A stretch of DNA of 64,000 nt from Actinomycetota bacterium (GCA_021324675.1 JAJPIR010000111.1:1-64000), one strand, 5' to 3'; positions 18,084-26,770 are shown, numbered from the stretch's first letter. Notes: generated by a model from the letters alone, not told the origin. Numbers and translations are program-made.

Positions 18084-18749
18084 AACAGCGCCGAGCGTTT
18101 CCCGGCAGCCATCGAGCCCGTGCACTTCAAGGGTCCACTCGGGACGGATGAACTGCTCGGCGGCCAGCAGCAACCGGATCTCGGTGGCGGCTGCACCGCG
18201 CCGGGCGAAGGTCGCGGTGCCATCGGGCCGGTAGCCCAGCTTCTCGCTCAGCCGCAGCGATGCCGGGTTGTCCGACCACGCGGCGGAGCGCGCGGTGGTG
18301 GCACCGAGATGATCGAAGGCCAGCAGCAAGACGGCGGCGCGCATCTCGGTGCCCAACCCCCGGCCTTGGTGCTCCATGCCCAGCCAGGAACCTGTCGAGA
18401 CCTGCCGGGTGACGGCGAAATCCTGTCCCGATAACTCCTGCACGCCGATGACCACCCCGCCGTGGCGCACGAGGAAGTTGATTTTCCACGCCGACGGGCT
18501 CAGCTCGGCACGCCGAGCCCAGTTGTACTGCAGGACGCCGCGCACCAGGTCGCCCGGAGCCTGATCGGTCCAAGGGTGCGCGAAGGGCATCTGCTCGGGT
18601 GGGTGGATGCCCCGCACGGCCACCGCGGCCAGCGCGTAAAGGCCCTCGTCGTCGTCAGGGCGTAGCGTCAACCGCGGGGTGCGCAGTGCCAGGTGCCGCA
18701 ACGGCCAGGGGTCGCCCGGTGGCTGGGTCTGATCTATGACCGGGAGCAT
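18081..18749 (-). CDS. GNAT-family N-acetyltransferase
   Basis: 222 residues from ATG 18749 (MLPVIDQTQPPG). The fold is that of RimJ/RimL-type GNATs: LRTPRLTLRPDDDEGLYALA at the N-terminus, then STGSWLGMEHQGRGLGTEMRAAV containing the acetyl-CoA pyrophosphate loop (QGRGLGTE), and DNPASLRLSEKLGYRPDG. The likely substrate is an amine of an amino acid, small molecule or protein terminus. A TAGCGT element 7 nt upstream supports this start over longer versions. It shares a 31-base divergent promoter region with the quinone reductase. Confidence 0.85.
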   Translation of the reverse strand: MLPVIDQTQPPGDPWPLRHLALRTPRLTLRPDDDEGLYALAAVAVRGIHPPEQMPFAHPWTDQAPGDLVRGVLQYNWARRAELSPSAWKINFLVRHGGVVIGVQELSGQDFAVTRQVSTGSWLGMEHQGRGLGTEMRAAVLLLAFDHLGATTARSAAWSDNPASLRLSEKLGYRPDGTATFARRGAAATEIRLLLAAEQFIRPEWTLEVHGLDGCRETLGAV

Positions 18750-18756
18750 GGCGGCA

Positions 18757-18762
18757 ACGCTA
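18757..18762 (-). promoter_or_regulatory. -10 element TAGCGT before GNAT gene
   Basis: TAGCGT is 7 nt before ATG 18749 on the minus strand. It lies only 4 bases from the opposing -10 of the quinone reductase gene. Confidence 0.5.
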
Positions 18763-18766
18763 CGAC

Positions 18767-18772
18767 TACGGT
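18767..18772 (+). promoter_or_regulatory. -10 element TACGGT before quinone reductase gene
   Basis: TACGGT is 8 nt before GTG 18781. It faces the GNAT -10 element in the same 31-base divergent spacer. Confidence 0.5.
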
Positions 18773-18780
18773 CAGGCATC

Positions 18781-19755
18781 GTGCGCGCGATTTCCATTAC
18801 CGAGTACGGCGGCCCGGAAGTCCTGACACCGACCGAGCAACCCGATCCCACGCCCGGTGCCGGGGAAGTGCTGATCGACGTCGCCGCAACCTCGGTCAAC
18901 CGGGCAGACCTGCTACAACGCCAAGGCCGCTACCACGCGCCACCCGGCACTACCGAGATCCCGGGGCTGGAATGTGCCGGCAGGGTGGCGCAGCTCGGCG
19001 ACGGCGTGGCCGGGTTGGCGGTCGGCGACCAGGTGTGCGCGCTGCTGGCCGGTGGCGGCTACGCCGAGCGGGTCGCGGTGCCAGCCGGGCAGGTGATGCC
19101 GCTGCCACCGGACGTCGACGTGGTGACTGCCGGCGGCGTGCCTGAGGTGGCCTGCACGGTGTGGTCGACGGTGGTGCGCCACGCCGGGCTGTCTGCTGGT
19201 GAACTGCTGCTGGTGCATGGCGGCTCGGGAGGCATCGGCACGCATGCCATCCAGGTGGGCCGGGCGCTCGGCGCTTCGGTAGCGACTACGGCAGCAGGTC
19301 CGCGGCTGGCCCGCTGCGCGGACCTGGGCGCCCAGGTCCTGATCGACTACCGCACGCAGGACTTCGCCGACGAGTTGCGCGGCCGCGCCGATGTCATCCT
19401 CGACAACATGGGCGCCAAGTATCTCGCCCGCAACCTCACCGCGCTCGCCCCGGATGGCCGGCTGGTGGTGATCGGCCTGCAAGGCGGGACTAAAGCAGAA
19501 GTGGATCTCGGCGCACTGCTGCCCAAGCGGGCCAGTATCGCGGCCATCGGGCTGCGCGGGCGACCGGTAGATGGTCCGCACGGAAAAGCCGCCCTGTGTG
19601 CCGATGTCGTGGCCCGGGTGTGGCCGATGTTCGGCAACGGCCGGGTTAAGCCCGTGGTACACGCGACCTTGCCGTTGGCGGAGGCTGCGCGGGCGCACCA
19701 GATGCTCGAGGCGGGTGGCGTGTTCGGCAAGATTCTGCTGACCACTGGCGGGTGA
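18781..19755 (+). CDS. NAD(P)H quinone oxidoreductase, MDR superfamily
   Basis: 324 residues from GTG 18781, giving the family start MRAISITEYGGPEVL. The GroES-like domain has SVNRADLLQRQGRY, followed by the Rossmann domain with VHGGSGGIGTHAIQVGRALGA and VILDNMGAKYLARNL. No zinc-ligand cysteines are seen, as expected for the PIG3/quinone reductase branch. It probably reduces quinones or enones with NADPH. A gene of this type occupies the equivalent place beside bpa in mycobacteria (Rv3777), which supports conserved synteny. The last 34 bases, including the stop, are duplicated in tandem. Confidence 0.88.
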   Translation: MRAISITEYGGPEVLTPTEQPDPTPGAGEVLIDVAATSVNRADLLQRQGRYHAPPGTTEIPGLECAGRVAQLGDGVAGLAVGDQVCALLAGGGYAERVAVPAGQVMPLPPDVDVVTAGGVPEVACTVWSTVVRHAGLSAGELLLVHGGSGGIGTHAIQVGRALGASVATTAAGPRLARCADLGAQVLIDYRTQDFADELRGRADVILDNMGAKYLARNLTALAPDGRLVVIGLQGGTKAEVDLGALLPKRASIAAIGLRGRPVDGPHGKAALCADVVARVWPMFGNGRVKPVVHATLPLAEAARAHQMLEAGGVFGKILLTTGG

Positions 19756-19789
19756 GTTCGGCAAGATTCTGCTGACCACCGGCGGGTGA
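19722..19789 (+). repeat. 34-bp tandem duplication at the quinone reductase stop
   Basis: Bases 19722-19755 are repeated at 19756-19789 with one substitution (CCACT versus CCACC). The first copy carries the stop codon, so the second is non-coding. Confidence 0.9.
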
Positions 19790-19798
19790 GCGGGCACC

Positions 19799-19909
19799 AG
19801 GGCGCGACACAGCCGGCATGAAGGAGCGACACGCTAGGCGTGAAAGCGCGACACGCGAGGCGCCGGGAAGCGACACGCGAGGCAAGAGCGCGCGACACGC
19901 CCGGGTGGG
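19799..19909 (+). repeat. Five-unit 22-bp tandem repeat (CGCGACACG core) upstream of bpa
   Basis: CGACAC cores begin at 19805, 19827, 19849, 19871 and 19893, an exact 22-base spacing. Flanks are degenerate and purine-rich (units such as GGAAGCGACACGCGAGGC). The related family reappears in reverse orientation after bpa and inside the Emb gene at 41.7 kb. Confidence 0.85.
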
Positions 19910-19918
19910 GGGCGGATG

Positions 19919-20470
19919 ATGGGGTTCATGAGCGAACCGAATGAGCAGCAGATCGTCGTGGTTGGGCCGGATGGCCGGCCGGTACAGGCCACGATATCCG
20001 GCGACGCCAACGATCAGCGCGGCATGGAGGTCGCTGAACAGGTCGAGCAACCCGCCAAGGTCATGCGGATCGGCAGCATGATCAAGCAGCTGCTGGAAGA
20101 GGTGCGCGCCGCGCCCTTGGACGACGCCAGCCGCAACCGGTTGCGGGAAATCCACGAGTCCTCGATCCGCGAGCTGGAGCAGGGCCTGGCCCCCGAGCTT
20201 CGTGACGAGCTGGAACGGTTGTCACTGCCGTTTAGCGAGGACGCCACGCCCAGCGACGCCGAGTTGCGGATCGCGCAAGCCCAGCTGGTGGGCTGGCTGG
20301 AAGGACTGTTCCACGGCATCCAGACCGCGCTGTTCGCCCAGCAGATGGCTGCGCGGGTGCAACTGGAGCAGATGCGCCGCGGGCTGCCCGCCGGCGCGAT
20401 GCCCCCCGGGATGGCTCCCCATCCCGCCGAACCCGGAGCCCGGGGCCCCAGCACCGGCCAGTATCTCTAG
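19919..20470 (+). CDS. bpa: Bacterial proteasome activator Bpa/PafE
   Basis: 183 residues. Bpa forms a dodecameric ring that opens the 20S proteasome independently of ATP. The conserved core (VEQPAKVMRIGSMIKQLLEE, LRDELERLSLPF, AELRIAQAQLVGWLEG, FHGIQTALFAQQMAARVQLE) forms its four-helix bundle. The final residues GQYL are the HbYX-like motif that docks into the proteasome alpha ring. It matches mycobacterial Rv3780 in sequence and in its neighbourhood beside the wzm/wzt/glfT1 genes. ATG 19919 follows a G-rich site; ATG 19928 (MSEPNEQQ) is equally possible. It is bracketed by 22-bp-periodic repeats. Confidence 0.95.
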   Translation: MGFMSEPNEQQIVVVGPDGRPVQATISGDANDQRGMEVAEQVEQPAKVMRIGSMIKQLLEEVRAAPLDDASRNRLREIHESSIRELEQGLAPELRDELERLSLPFSEDATPSDAELRIAQAQLVGWLEGLFHGIQTALFAQQMAARVQLEQMRRGLPAGAMPPGMAPHPAEPGARGPSTGQYL

Positions 20471-20496
20471 CCCGCACTTCCCCCGCTCACCTGGCA

Positions 20497-20610
20497 TGTC
20501 GCGCCTCCATGCTCGCCGTGTCGCGCCCTGGTGCCCGCGTGTCGCGGTCCCTGTGCGCCATGTCGCGCTCTCATACGCACCGTGTCGCGGCCCCGCACCG
20601 CGTATCGCGG
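20497..20610 (+). repeat. Six-unit ~22-bp repeat (TGTCGCG core) downstream of bpa
   Basis: TGTCGCG cores start at 20497, 20519, 20540, 20561 and 20583, with a degenerate TATCGCG at 20603. Spacing is 20-22 bases. The core is the reverse complement of the CGCGACA core found upstream of bpa. Confidence 0.85.
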
Positions 20611-20657
20611 CTGGAGCCCGACCAGCACGTCAGCCACAGGCCTGACCTGCGCCCTAG

Positions 20658-20663
20658 TACCCT
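20658..20663 (+). promoter_or_regulatory. -10 element TACCCT before wzm
   Basis: TACCCT lies 8 nt before GTG 20672. No Shine-Dalgarno is present, so the start is probably leaderless. Confidence 0.5.
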
Positions 20664-20671
20664 CGCACCTC

Positions 20672-21532
20672 GTGCGGGACACGGTGACCTCGCCCGAGGT
20701 GCTCCAGATCCAAGCGGCGGCGACCCGGAGCTGGTCGCGGGCGTTCGGCGACCTCGTGGCGGGACTTCAGCAGCGCAGGCTGTGGGGGCACCTGGGCTTG
20801 CAAGATATCAAGCAGGGATACCGGCGGTCGGTGATCGGACCATTCTGGATCACCATCAGCTTGGGAGTTCAAGCCCTGGGCATGGGCCTGCTGTATGCCG
20901 CGCTGTTCGACCAGCCGATCGCGTTCTTCTTGCCCTACCTGGCGGTCGGCTTGATCATCTGGCAGTTCATGTCCAGCTGCATCAACGAAGGGGCCGAGGT
21001 ATTCATCAGGAACGAGGGCCTGATCAAGCACCTGCCCGCGCCGTTGAGTGTGCACGTTTTCCGGCTGGTCTGGCGGCAGCTGCTGTTCTTCGCGCACAAC
21101 GCGCTGGTTTGGATCGCCCTCATCTTGATCTTCCCGCGACCGCTGGGATGGACCAGCTTGCTGGCCATCCCGGCCTTGGTGGTGATCGTGCTCAACGGGG
21201 CATGGGTAGCGATCCTGATCGGGATCATCTCCACCCGCTACCGTGACATCCCCCCGGTGACGAACAGCATCGTCACGCTGAGCTTCTTCATGACACCCAT
21301 CGTCTGGAACTACGAGGATCTGATCAGGAAGGGCGGTCCGGGCGCGCACCGCGCTCAGTGGGCCGAGCTCAACCCATTCCTGCACTTCGTCGAGATCCTG
21401 CGCCGGCCGATGATCGGCGAGTCCTTCGAAATCCGGCACTGGTTGGTTACCCTGGCCATCACTGTGGTGGGGTGGGCGGTAGCGCTGGTCGTCCTGCGCA
21501 ACTACCGGGCCCGAGTCTCCTACTGGGTGTGA
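20672..21532 (+). CDS. wzm: Galactan ABC exporter permease, Wzm-like
   Basis: 286 residues from GTG 20672, within an open frame that extends further upstream through the repeat array. ABC-2 type polysaccharide permease with about six membrane segments (for example ISLGVQALGMGLLYAALF, FLPYLAVGLIIWQFM, WLVTLAITVVGWAVALVVL). The DIKQGYRRSVIGPFWITIS segment is typical of Wzm/RfbA proteins, and the ending NYRARVSYWV is family-like. It should move lipid-linked galactan across the membrane with Wzt, encoded 7 bases downstream. It corresponds to mycobacterial Rv3783 by context. Functional class is certain, galactan substrate is inferred from the locus. Confidence 0.9.
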   Translation: MRDTVTSPEVLQIQAAATRSWSRAFGDLVAGLQQRRLWGHLGLQDIKQGYRRSVIGPFWITISLGVQALGMGLLYAALFDQPIAFFLPYLAVGLIIWQFMSSCINEGAEVFIRNEGLIKHLPAPLSVHVFRLVWRQLLFFAHNALVWIALILIFPRPLGWTSLLAIPALVVIVLNGAWVAILIGIISTRYRDIPPVTNSIVTLSFFMTPIVWNYEDLIRKGGPGAHRAQWAELNPFLHFVEILRRPMIGESFEIRHWLVTLAITVVGWAVALVVLRNYRARVSYWV

Positions 21533-21539
21533 TAGCGAC

Positions 21540-22310
21540 ATGGTCTCCATCGAGGTGCGCCGCGCCAGCGTTGAATTCCCCATCTTCGACGCGAAGACCA
21601 GGTCCTTGAAAAAGGCAGTGCTGGGCACCGTAGGGCGGGCCGGCGGCAAGATCGGGACCGACGCCAGGGTGCCCGTCGTCGAGGCACTACGGGATATCAA
21701 CCTGTCGTTGCGCCACGGTGACCGAGTCGGCCTGATCGGGCACAACGGGGCCGGTAAGTCGACGCTGCTGCGCCTGATGTCCGGGATCTACGAGCCGACC
21801 CGCGGCACCTCGCAGATCGTGGGCAAGGTCGCGCCCGTGTTCGACCTGGGCGTCGGCATGGACCCGGAGATCTCCGGCTACGAGAACATCATCATCCGCG
21901 GGCTGTTCCTGGGCATGACGCGCAAGCAGATGGAAGCCCGCACCGACGAGATCGCTGAGTTCACCGAGCTCGGCGACTACCTGTCCATGCCGCTGCGCAC
22001 TTATTCCACCGGCATGCGAGTCCGGCTCGCGCTGGGTGTGGTGACCAGCATCGATCCGGAGATCCTGCTGCTTGACGAGGGTATCGGCGCGGTGGACGCG
22101 GCATTCCTGGAACGAGCCCGGGATCGGCTGACCGCGCTGGTCGAGCGGTCCGGGATCCTGGTGTTCGCCTCCCACTCCGACGAGTTCCTCGTTCAGCTGT
22201 GCACCTCAGCGTTGTGGCTCGACCGCGGCGAGATCCGCGAACTAGGCGATCTCGAAACCGTCTTGTCGCACTACAAGAACCCGGCCCCCCTCACGGGAGC
22301 CCTCCAGTGA
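21540..22310 (+). CDS. wzt: Galactan ABC exporter ATPase, Wzt-like
   Basis: 256 residues. Walker A is GHNGAGKST, Walker B is ILLLDEGIGAVD, and YSTGMRVRLALG takes the place of the signature motif, as in polysaccharide-exporter ATPases. The N-terminal FPIFDAKTRSLKKAVLG amphipathic segment (gate helix region) is also characteristic. No C-terminal carbohydrate-binding domain is present, so export would not require terminal-cap recognition. It forms a tight operon with wzm and glfT1 and equals mycobacterial Rv3781 in position. Confidence 0.92.
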   Translation: MVSIEVRRASVEFPIFDAKTRSLKKAVLGTVGRAGGKIGTDARVPVVEALRDINLSLRHGDRVGLIGHNGAGKSTLLRLMSGIYEPTRGTSQIVGKVAPVFDLGVGMDPEISGYENIIIRGLFLGMTRKQMEARTDEIAEFTELGDYLSMPLRTYSTGMRVRLALGVVTSIDPEILLLDEGIGAVDAAFLERARDRLTALVERSGILVFASHSDEFLVQLCTSALWLDRGEIRELGDLETVLSHYKNPAPLTGALQ

Positions 22311-22332
22311 CAGCGAAGGGGGCCGGCGTCCG

Positions 22333-23244
22333 ATGACGCGCGTGATCGCGGTGGTGGTGACCCGGCACCGCCGGGAGTCGTTGGCCAAGTCGTTGGCGGT
22401 CATCGCGGAGCAGACCAGGCTGCCTGACCACCTGGTGGTGGTGGACAACGGTCCGGACGACCCGGCCGAGGACGTGGTCGAGGACTGCTCGATCCCGTCG
22501 ACCTACCTGGTGTCGCTGCGCAACCTCGGCGGCGCCGGCGGGTTCGCGCTGGGCATCCTGCACGCCCTGGCGCTGGGTGCGGACTGGGTGTGGCTCGCCG
22601 ACGACGACGGGCGCCCCGCTGACGTCCGGGTGCTGCAAACACTGCTGGAAGAAGCCAAGCGCCGGGACCTCGCGGTGATCTCCCCGGTGGTGGTCAACAT
22701 CGACGATCCGGAGCGGCTGGCGTTCCCGCTGCGCCGGGGACTGACCTGGAAGCGCCAGGTCAGCGAACTGGGCACCGATTTCCTGCCCGGCATCGCCAGC
22801 TTCTTCAACGGTGCGCTGTTCTCCGCCGATGCACTCGACATCGTCGGCGTGCCCGACTACCGCCTGTTCGTCAGAGGTGACGAGGTGGACGTGCACCGCC
22901 GGGTGGTCCGCTCCGGGCTGCGGTTCGGCACCACGTTGCGGGCCTCCTACGCCCACCCGGACGGCACCTCCGAGTTCAAGCCGATGCTGCGCGGACATCT
23001 CCACGCCCAGGACCCCGCCGACGACGTCAAGCGCTACTACACCTACCGCAACCGCGGCTACCTGCTGTCCCAGCCGGGGATGCGGCGGATCGGCATGCTC
23101 GAGGTGTTCCGGTTCGGGCTGTACTTCCTGGTCACCAAGCGAGACCCGCAAGCTTTCCGCCAGTGGTTGCAGCTGCTGCGGCAAGGCCGCGCCGAGCGCT
23201 TCTACCGGCACTCACAGCACCCGGCGGGCCACCTACCGAGATAA
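22333..23244 (+). CDS. glfT1: Galactofuranosyltransferase GlfT1
   Basis: 303 residues, GT2 fold. It begins IAVVVTRHRRESLAKSL, then NLGGAGGFALGILHAL and the metal-binding WLADDDGRP. GIASFFNGALFSADAL and FVRGDEVDVHRR complete the active site, and YYTYRNRGYLLSQPG is typical of GlfT1/Rv3782. GlfT1 adds the first two galactofuranose residues to the decaprenyl-PP-GlcNAc-Rha primer on the cytoplasmic face. It follows wzt by 22 bases, so initiation and export of galactan are co-encoded. Confidence 0.93.
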   Translation: MTRVIAVVVTRHRRESLAKSLAVIAEQTRLPDHLVVVDNGPDDPAEDVVEDCSIPSTYLVSLRNLGGAGGFALGILHALALGADWVWLADDDGRPADVRVLQTLLEEAKRRDLAVISPVVVNIDDPERLAFPLRRGLTWKRQVSELGTDFLPGIASFFNGALFSADALDIVGVPDYRLFVRGDEVDVHRRVVRSGLRFGTTLRASYAHPDGTSEFKPMLRGHLHAQDPADDVKRYYTYRNRGYLLSQPGMRRIGMLEVFRFGLYFLVTKRDPQAFRQWLQLLRQGRAERFYRHSQHPAGHLPR

Positions 23245-23294
23245 AGTTATGGTCAATCTTCGGGACAGGCCGCCTGACGCTGCTCCCGTTGGAC

Positions 23295-23300
23295 TAGCCT
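23295..23300 (+). promoter_or_regulatory. -10 element TAGCCT before first emb gene
   Basis: TAGCCT is 7 nt before GTG 23308, with no ribosome-binding site between. Confidence 0.5.
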
Positions 23301-23307
23301 CCTGCGC

Positions 23308-26300
23308 GTGCTGACATCCGGGCACATCGAGATTACGCGCCGTTCATCGCGCCCTGATGGTGACGCCGACGAGCAGGCCACCGAGGATCACCCCGGCAGG
23401 GTTGTCACGGCCCGAGGTCCACGGCTGCTGCGGCTCGCTGCCGCCGTCCTCGGGCTGCTCGGCGCGTTACTGGCCGTCGCGGTGCCGCTGCTGCCAGTGA
23501 TCCAGGACACCACTGTGATCACCTGGCCGAACGGCAGGCACCTCGCCCCGGTCAACGCCCCGCTGGTCACCTTCCAGCCCCAGAACCTGACCGCAACGAT
23601 CCCCTGCGCCGCGGCCTCCTCAGTCGACGCGCGCTCGGCACAGCCGGCATCGCTGCTGTCCACCACCCCGCCCAACTCGACGGACGGGGCCGCGGTCGGC
23701 ATGGTGCTCCAGGTCGAGCGCGGCAAGCTGACCTTGATCAGCCGCGGGCAGGCACTGGGCAACATCATGCTCAGCGCGATCCCTCCAGGCACCGACCCGT
23801 GCCTGATCAAGGTGACCTCCAGCGCCAAGGGCACCACGGCTTCGGCCGGTGCGACCCGGTTTGTCAAGGTCACCCAGGACGTCCGGCCGCAGGTGACCGG
23901 CATCTACTCCGTGCTTGATGAGCGGCTGGACCCGGTGACCGGGCTGTCGGTGCAGATCACCCCCGACACGCGGTACCAGTCCGTCCCGCATCCGATCAAG
24001 CTCCTGGCGATCGAGCTGGCCGTGATCGCCGTGGTGATCAGCCTGATCCTGGTGCAGCGCCTGGACCGGCGGATCGGTCGCCGGGCTCCGCGGGTGCTGC
24101 CATCGGGCTGGTGGCGACCCACAGGGCGGGATGCCACCGTGCTCGCGGTGCTGGCCATCTGGGTGGTCATCGGAGGTATCACCTCCGACGACGGCTACAT
24201 CCTGACGATGATCCGCACCCGGGCCGAGATGGGATACATCGGCAACTACTACCGGTGGTTCAACGTCCCGGAAGCGCCCTTCGGCTGGCCCTACGAGCTC
24301 TACGCGTACTGGTCACAGATCAGCACGACCCCGCCGTGGCTGCGGCTTCCCGCCTTCGCGATGGGCGGGGTCAGCTGGATGCTGATCAGCCGCGAGGTGA
24401 TGCCGCGGCTGGGCCGGGAAGTACGCCGCAGTGCCGCCGCCGGCTGGGCCGCCGCCGGGGTGTTCCTGGCCTTCTGGCTGCCCTACAACAACGGGCTGCG
24501 CCTGGAACCGGTGGTGGCCATCGGGTCGCTGCTGGTGCTGTGCGCGGTGGAACGCGCGGTGGCGACCCGGCGGATGCTGCCGCTGTTGCTGGGCCTGATC
24601 GCGGCCGCGTTCACCGTCGCCGCCACCCCCACCGGATTCATCGCGATCGCCCCGTTCCTGGTGGCGCTGCGACCGCTGGTCCGGCTGCTGCGCCAGCACG
24701 CCGCGGTCTCCGGCTGGGCTGCGGTAATGGGACCGGTGCTTGGCGCCGGCTTGCTGGTCCTCGTGGTGATCTTTGCTGATCAGACGCTGGCCGGGGTGCT
24801 GGAAGCCACCCGGATCCGTACCGAGATCGGACCCAACCTGTCCTGGTTCCAGGAACCGCTGCGCTACCAGTGGCTGTTCTCCGACATGCCCGACGGGGCG
24901 CTGGCCCGCCGGTTCCCGGTCCTGATGCTGCTGCTGTGCCTGGGCACCAGCCTGGTGGTGCTGCTGCGCCGCGGCGGCATCCCCGGCGCAGGTCTGGGCC
25001 CGAGCCGGCGGCTGATCGGCACTGCGGGCACCGCGCTGGCGCTGCTGGCGCTCACTCCCACCAAGTGGACGCACCACTTCGGCGCGTTCGCCTCGATCGG
25101 CGCCGCGCTGGCCGCACTCACCGCGCTGGCCACCAGCTCCAACGTGCTGCGCTCGGCGCGCAACCGGTGGTGGTTCCTGTCCGGGATGCTGGTGATCCTG
25201 GCGATGTCCGCCACAGGACCCAACGCGCCGTGGTACGTCTCCCAGTACGGGGTGCCGTGGTTCGACAAGCCGCCGTCATTGCACGGCATCCAAGCCAGCA
25301 CCCTGCTGATCGTGGGCGCCGTGCTGGCGGGATTCGTGGCCGTGATCGAAGGGCTACGGCACGAGCCGGGAGAACCGCCACCGCCCGTGCCGCCGGACCG
25401 GCGCAGCGGCCGGCGGGCCCTGCGGATCGCGTCCGCCCCGATTGCCGTGTTCTGCGGGCTGCTGGTACTCGCCGAAGTCGCCGTCATGGTCAAGGCCATG
25501 CACAAGCAGCGCGACGGCTACAGCATGGCTGCCGCCAACATCGCCCACATCACCGGGCACAGTTGCAACCTGACCGACGCGGTGTTGGTGGAGCCCGACC
25601 GGCGCGCCGGTGCGCTGCGCCCGCTGCACGGCACCCTGCTGGCCGATATCCCGCTGCAGCGCGGTTTCGAGCTCAACCGGTTCCCGGTCACGGCACCTGC
25701 CGGCACTAACTCCGGATCGAACCCGCCCGATAAGGCGGACGGGCAGAGCGCTCGCGGTGACCGCCTGCCCAAGGCGACCAACGAAAGTGACAATCCGGTC
25801 GAGGCGCCGCCATCGGGTCTCGGCGGCACGGAGATCCCCATCTGGAGCAGCTTCAACCCCGACAGCGCGGGCACCGGAAACGTGCGGACCACCTGGTACG
25901 CGCTGCCTACCGCCGCCCGCGAGGGCCGGGCACCGGTGGTGGTTTCCGTCGCCGGGAAGCTGTCTCCCACCACCCCGCTGTTCGCCGAGTTCGGCCGGCG
26001 CACCGAGCGCGGCTTCCGCGTCATCGATCAGACTCCGATCGGTGGGCGGGCCACCGCCAATGCCCCGGGCTGGCGGGACTACCGCCTTGGGGTGGTCGGC
26101 CGGGCTGCCGGAGCCGATGCAGTCCGGCTGATCGCCATCGATGCTGACGTCACGGACGAGGGGTGGTTGGCCTTCTCGGCACCGCGGGTGCCGGTGCTGC
26201 GGTCGCTGACCGACCTGGTCGCACCGACGCCACCGGTGTTTCTGGACTGGCCCGTGGGTTTCGTGCACCCGTGCGTACGGCCGTTCGGCTTGCGCAATGG

Positions 26301-26613
26301 CATTGCCGAGGTGCCGAAGTACCGGTTGTTGCCCGATGAGCTGCTGACCGACTACAGCAAGACGTGGTCCTCGCGCGACGCCGGAGGTCCGATCGGCTGG
26401 TTGCAGATACTGGCCACCCAGCAGGAGGTCCCGACTTACCTCAAGGAAAACTGGGACACCGACTGGGGCAAGCTGATGGTGATCCAACCCCGGGTGCCCG
26501 AAGCTTCGGCTCCCACCCTGGAGACCGGCACCGCCGTGCGCAGCGGCTGGTGGTCTCCCGGACCGCTGCGCAGCGGCAGCCAGACCGCCGCCATCTCGCA
26601 ACTCGGCCGCTGA
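23308..26613 (+). CDS. Arabinosyltransferase, EmbB/EmbC-like
   Basis: 1101 residues. Emb enzymes are GT-C transferases that add arabinofuranose from decaprenyl-phosphoryl-arabinose outside the membrane. The order is: first membrane helix about 32-58, an extracytoplasmic jelly-roll domain to about 225, a multi-helix membrane core to about 730, then a large C-terminal carbohydrate-binding domain. The catalytic Asp pair is D294-D295 in TSDDGYILTMIR, which also keeps the Met at the position of EmbB M306. MLISREVMPRLG and DQTLAGVLEATRIRTEIGP resemble EmbB/EmbC rather than EmbA. A Ser/Asn/Pro-rich insert near residue 805 lies in the C-terminal domain. GTG 23308 has an upstream TAGCCT. Exact orthology (B or C) is unresolved. 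Confidence 0.9.
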   Translation: MLTSGHIEITRRSSRPDGDADEQATEDHPGRVVTARGPRLLRLAAAVLGLLGALLAVAVPLLPVIQDTTVITWPNGRHLAPVNAPLVTFQPQNLTATIPCAAASSVDARSAQPASLLSTTPPNSTDGAAVGMVLQVERGKLTLISRGQALGNIMLSAIPPGTDPCLIKVTSSAKGTTASAGATRFVKVTQDVRPQVTGIYSVLDERLDPVTGLSVQITPDTRYQSVPHPIKLLAIELAVIAVVISLILVQRLDRRIGRRAPRVLPSGWWRPTGRDATVLAVLAIWVVIGGITSDDGYILTMIRTRAEMGYIGNYYRWFNVPEAPFGWPYELYAYWSQISTTPPWLRLPAFAMGGVSWMLISREVMPRLGREVRRSAAAGWAAAGVFLAFWLPYNNGLRLEPVVAIGSLLVLCAVERAVATRRMLPLLLGLIAAAFTVAATPTGFIAIAPFLVALRPLVRLLRQHAAVSGWAAVMGPVLGAGLLVLVVIFADQTLAGVLEATRIRTEIGPNLSWFQEPLRYQWLFSDMPDGALARRFPVLMLLLCLGTSLVVLLRRGGIPGAGLGPSRRLIGTAGTALALLALTPTKWTHHFGAFASIGAALAALTALATSSNVLRSARNRWWFLSGMLVILAMSATGPNAPWYVSQYGVPWFDKPPSLHGIQASTLLIVGAVLAGFVAVIEGLRHEPGEPPPPVPPDRRSGRRALRIASAPIAVFCGLLVLAEVAVMVKAMHKQRDGYSMAAANIAHITGHSCNLTDAVLVEPDRRAGALRPLHGTLLADIPLQRGFELNRFPVTAPAGTNSGSNPPDKADGQSARGDRLPKATNESDNPVEAPPSGLGGTEIPIWSSFNPDSAGTGNVRTTWYALPTAAREGRAPVVVSVAGKLSPTTPLFAEFGRRTERGFRVIDQTPIGGRATANAPGWRDYRLGVVGRAAGADAVRLIAIDADVTDEGWLAFSAPRVPVLRSLTDLVAPTPPVFLDWPVGFVHPCVRPFGLRNGIAEVPKYRLLPDELLTDYSKTWSSRDAGGPIGWLQILATQQEVPTYLKENWDTDWGKLMVIQPRVPEASAPTLETGTAVRSGWWSPGPLRSGSQTAAISQLGR

Positions 26614-26659
26614 ACCCTGTTGGGGGCTCTTCAAGTATCACCAACCACGGGTTCAGCGG
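26607..26659 (+). terminator. Hairpin after first emb gene
   Basis: An 11-bp perfect stem (CCGCTGAACCC with GGGTTCAGCGG) begins at the last codons. An inner TTGG/CCAA pairing extends it. There is no U tract, which is common in actinobacteria. Confidence 0.55.
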
Positions 26660-26757
26660 TCCGCAACAGCAGCCAACCTCAGCTGCCGCCCCAGCGTGCC
26701 AGTACAGGACACCAGCTACGGCAGTCAATCAGTATGGTGATATGTCCGGTTTCGAGG

Positions 26758-26763
26758 TACCGT
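26758..26763 (+). promoter_or_regulatory. -10 element TACCGT before 128-residue protein
   Basis: TACCGT is 7 nt before GTG 26771, in an AT-richer patch. Confidence 0.45.
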
Positions 26764-26770
26764 CATTCTT

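Noticed and set aside
19799-20610. CRISPR array
   Set aside because: Repeats are short and degenerate with a 22-base total period, leaving no room for spacers; no cas gene is present.
20531-20671. N-terminal extension of Wzm reading through the repeat array
   Set aside because: The extension is translated repeat sequence (Cys/Arg-rich). GTG 20672 gives the family start and has a -10 box in front.
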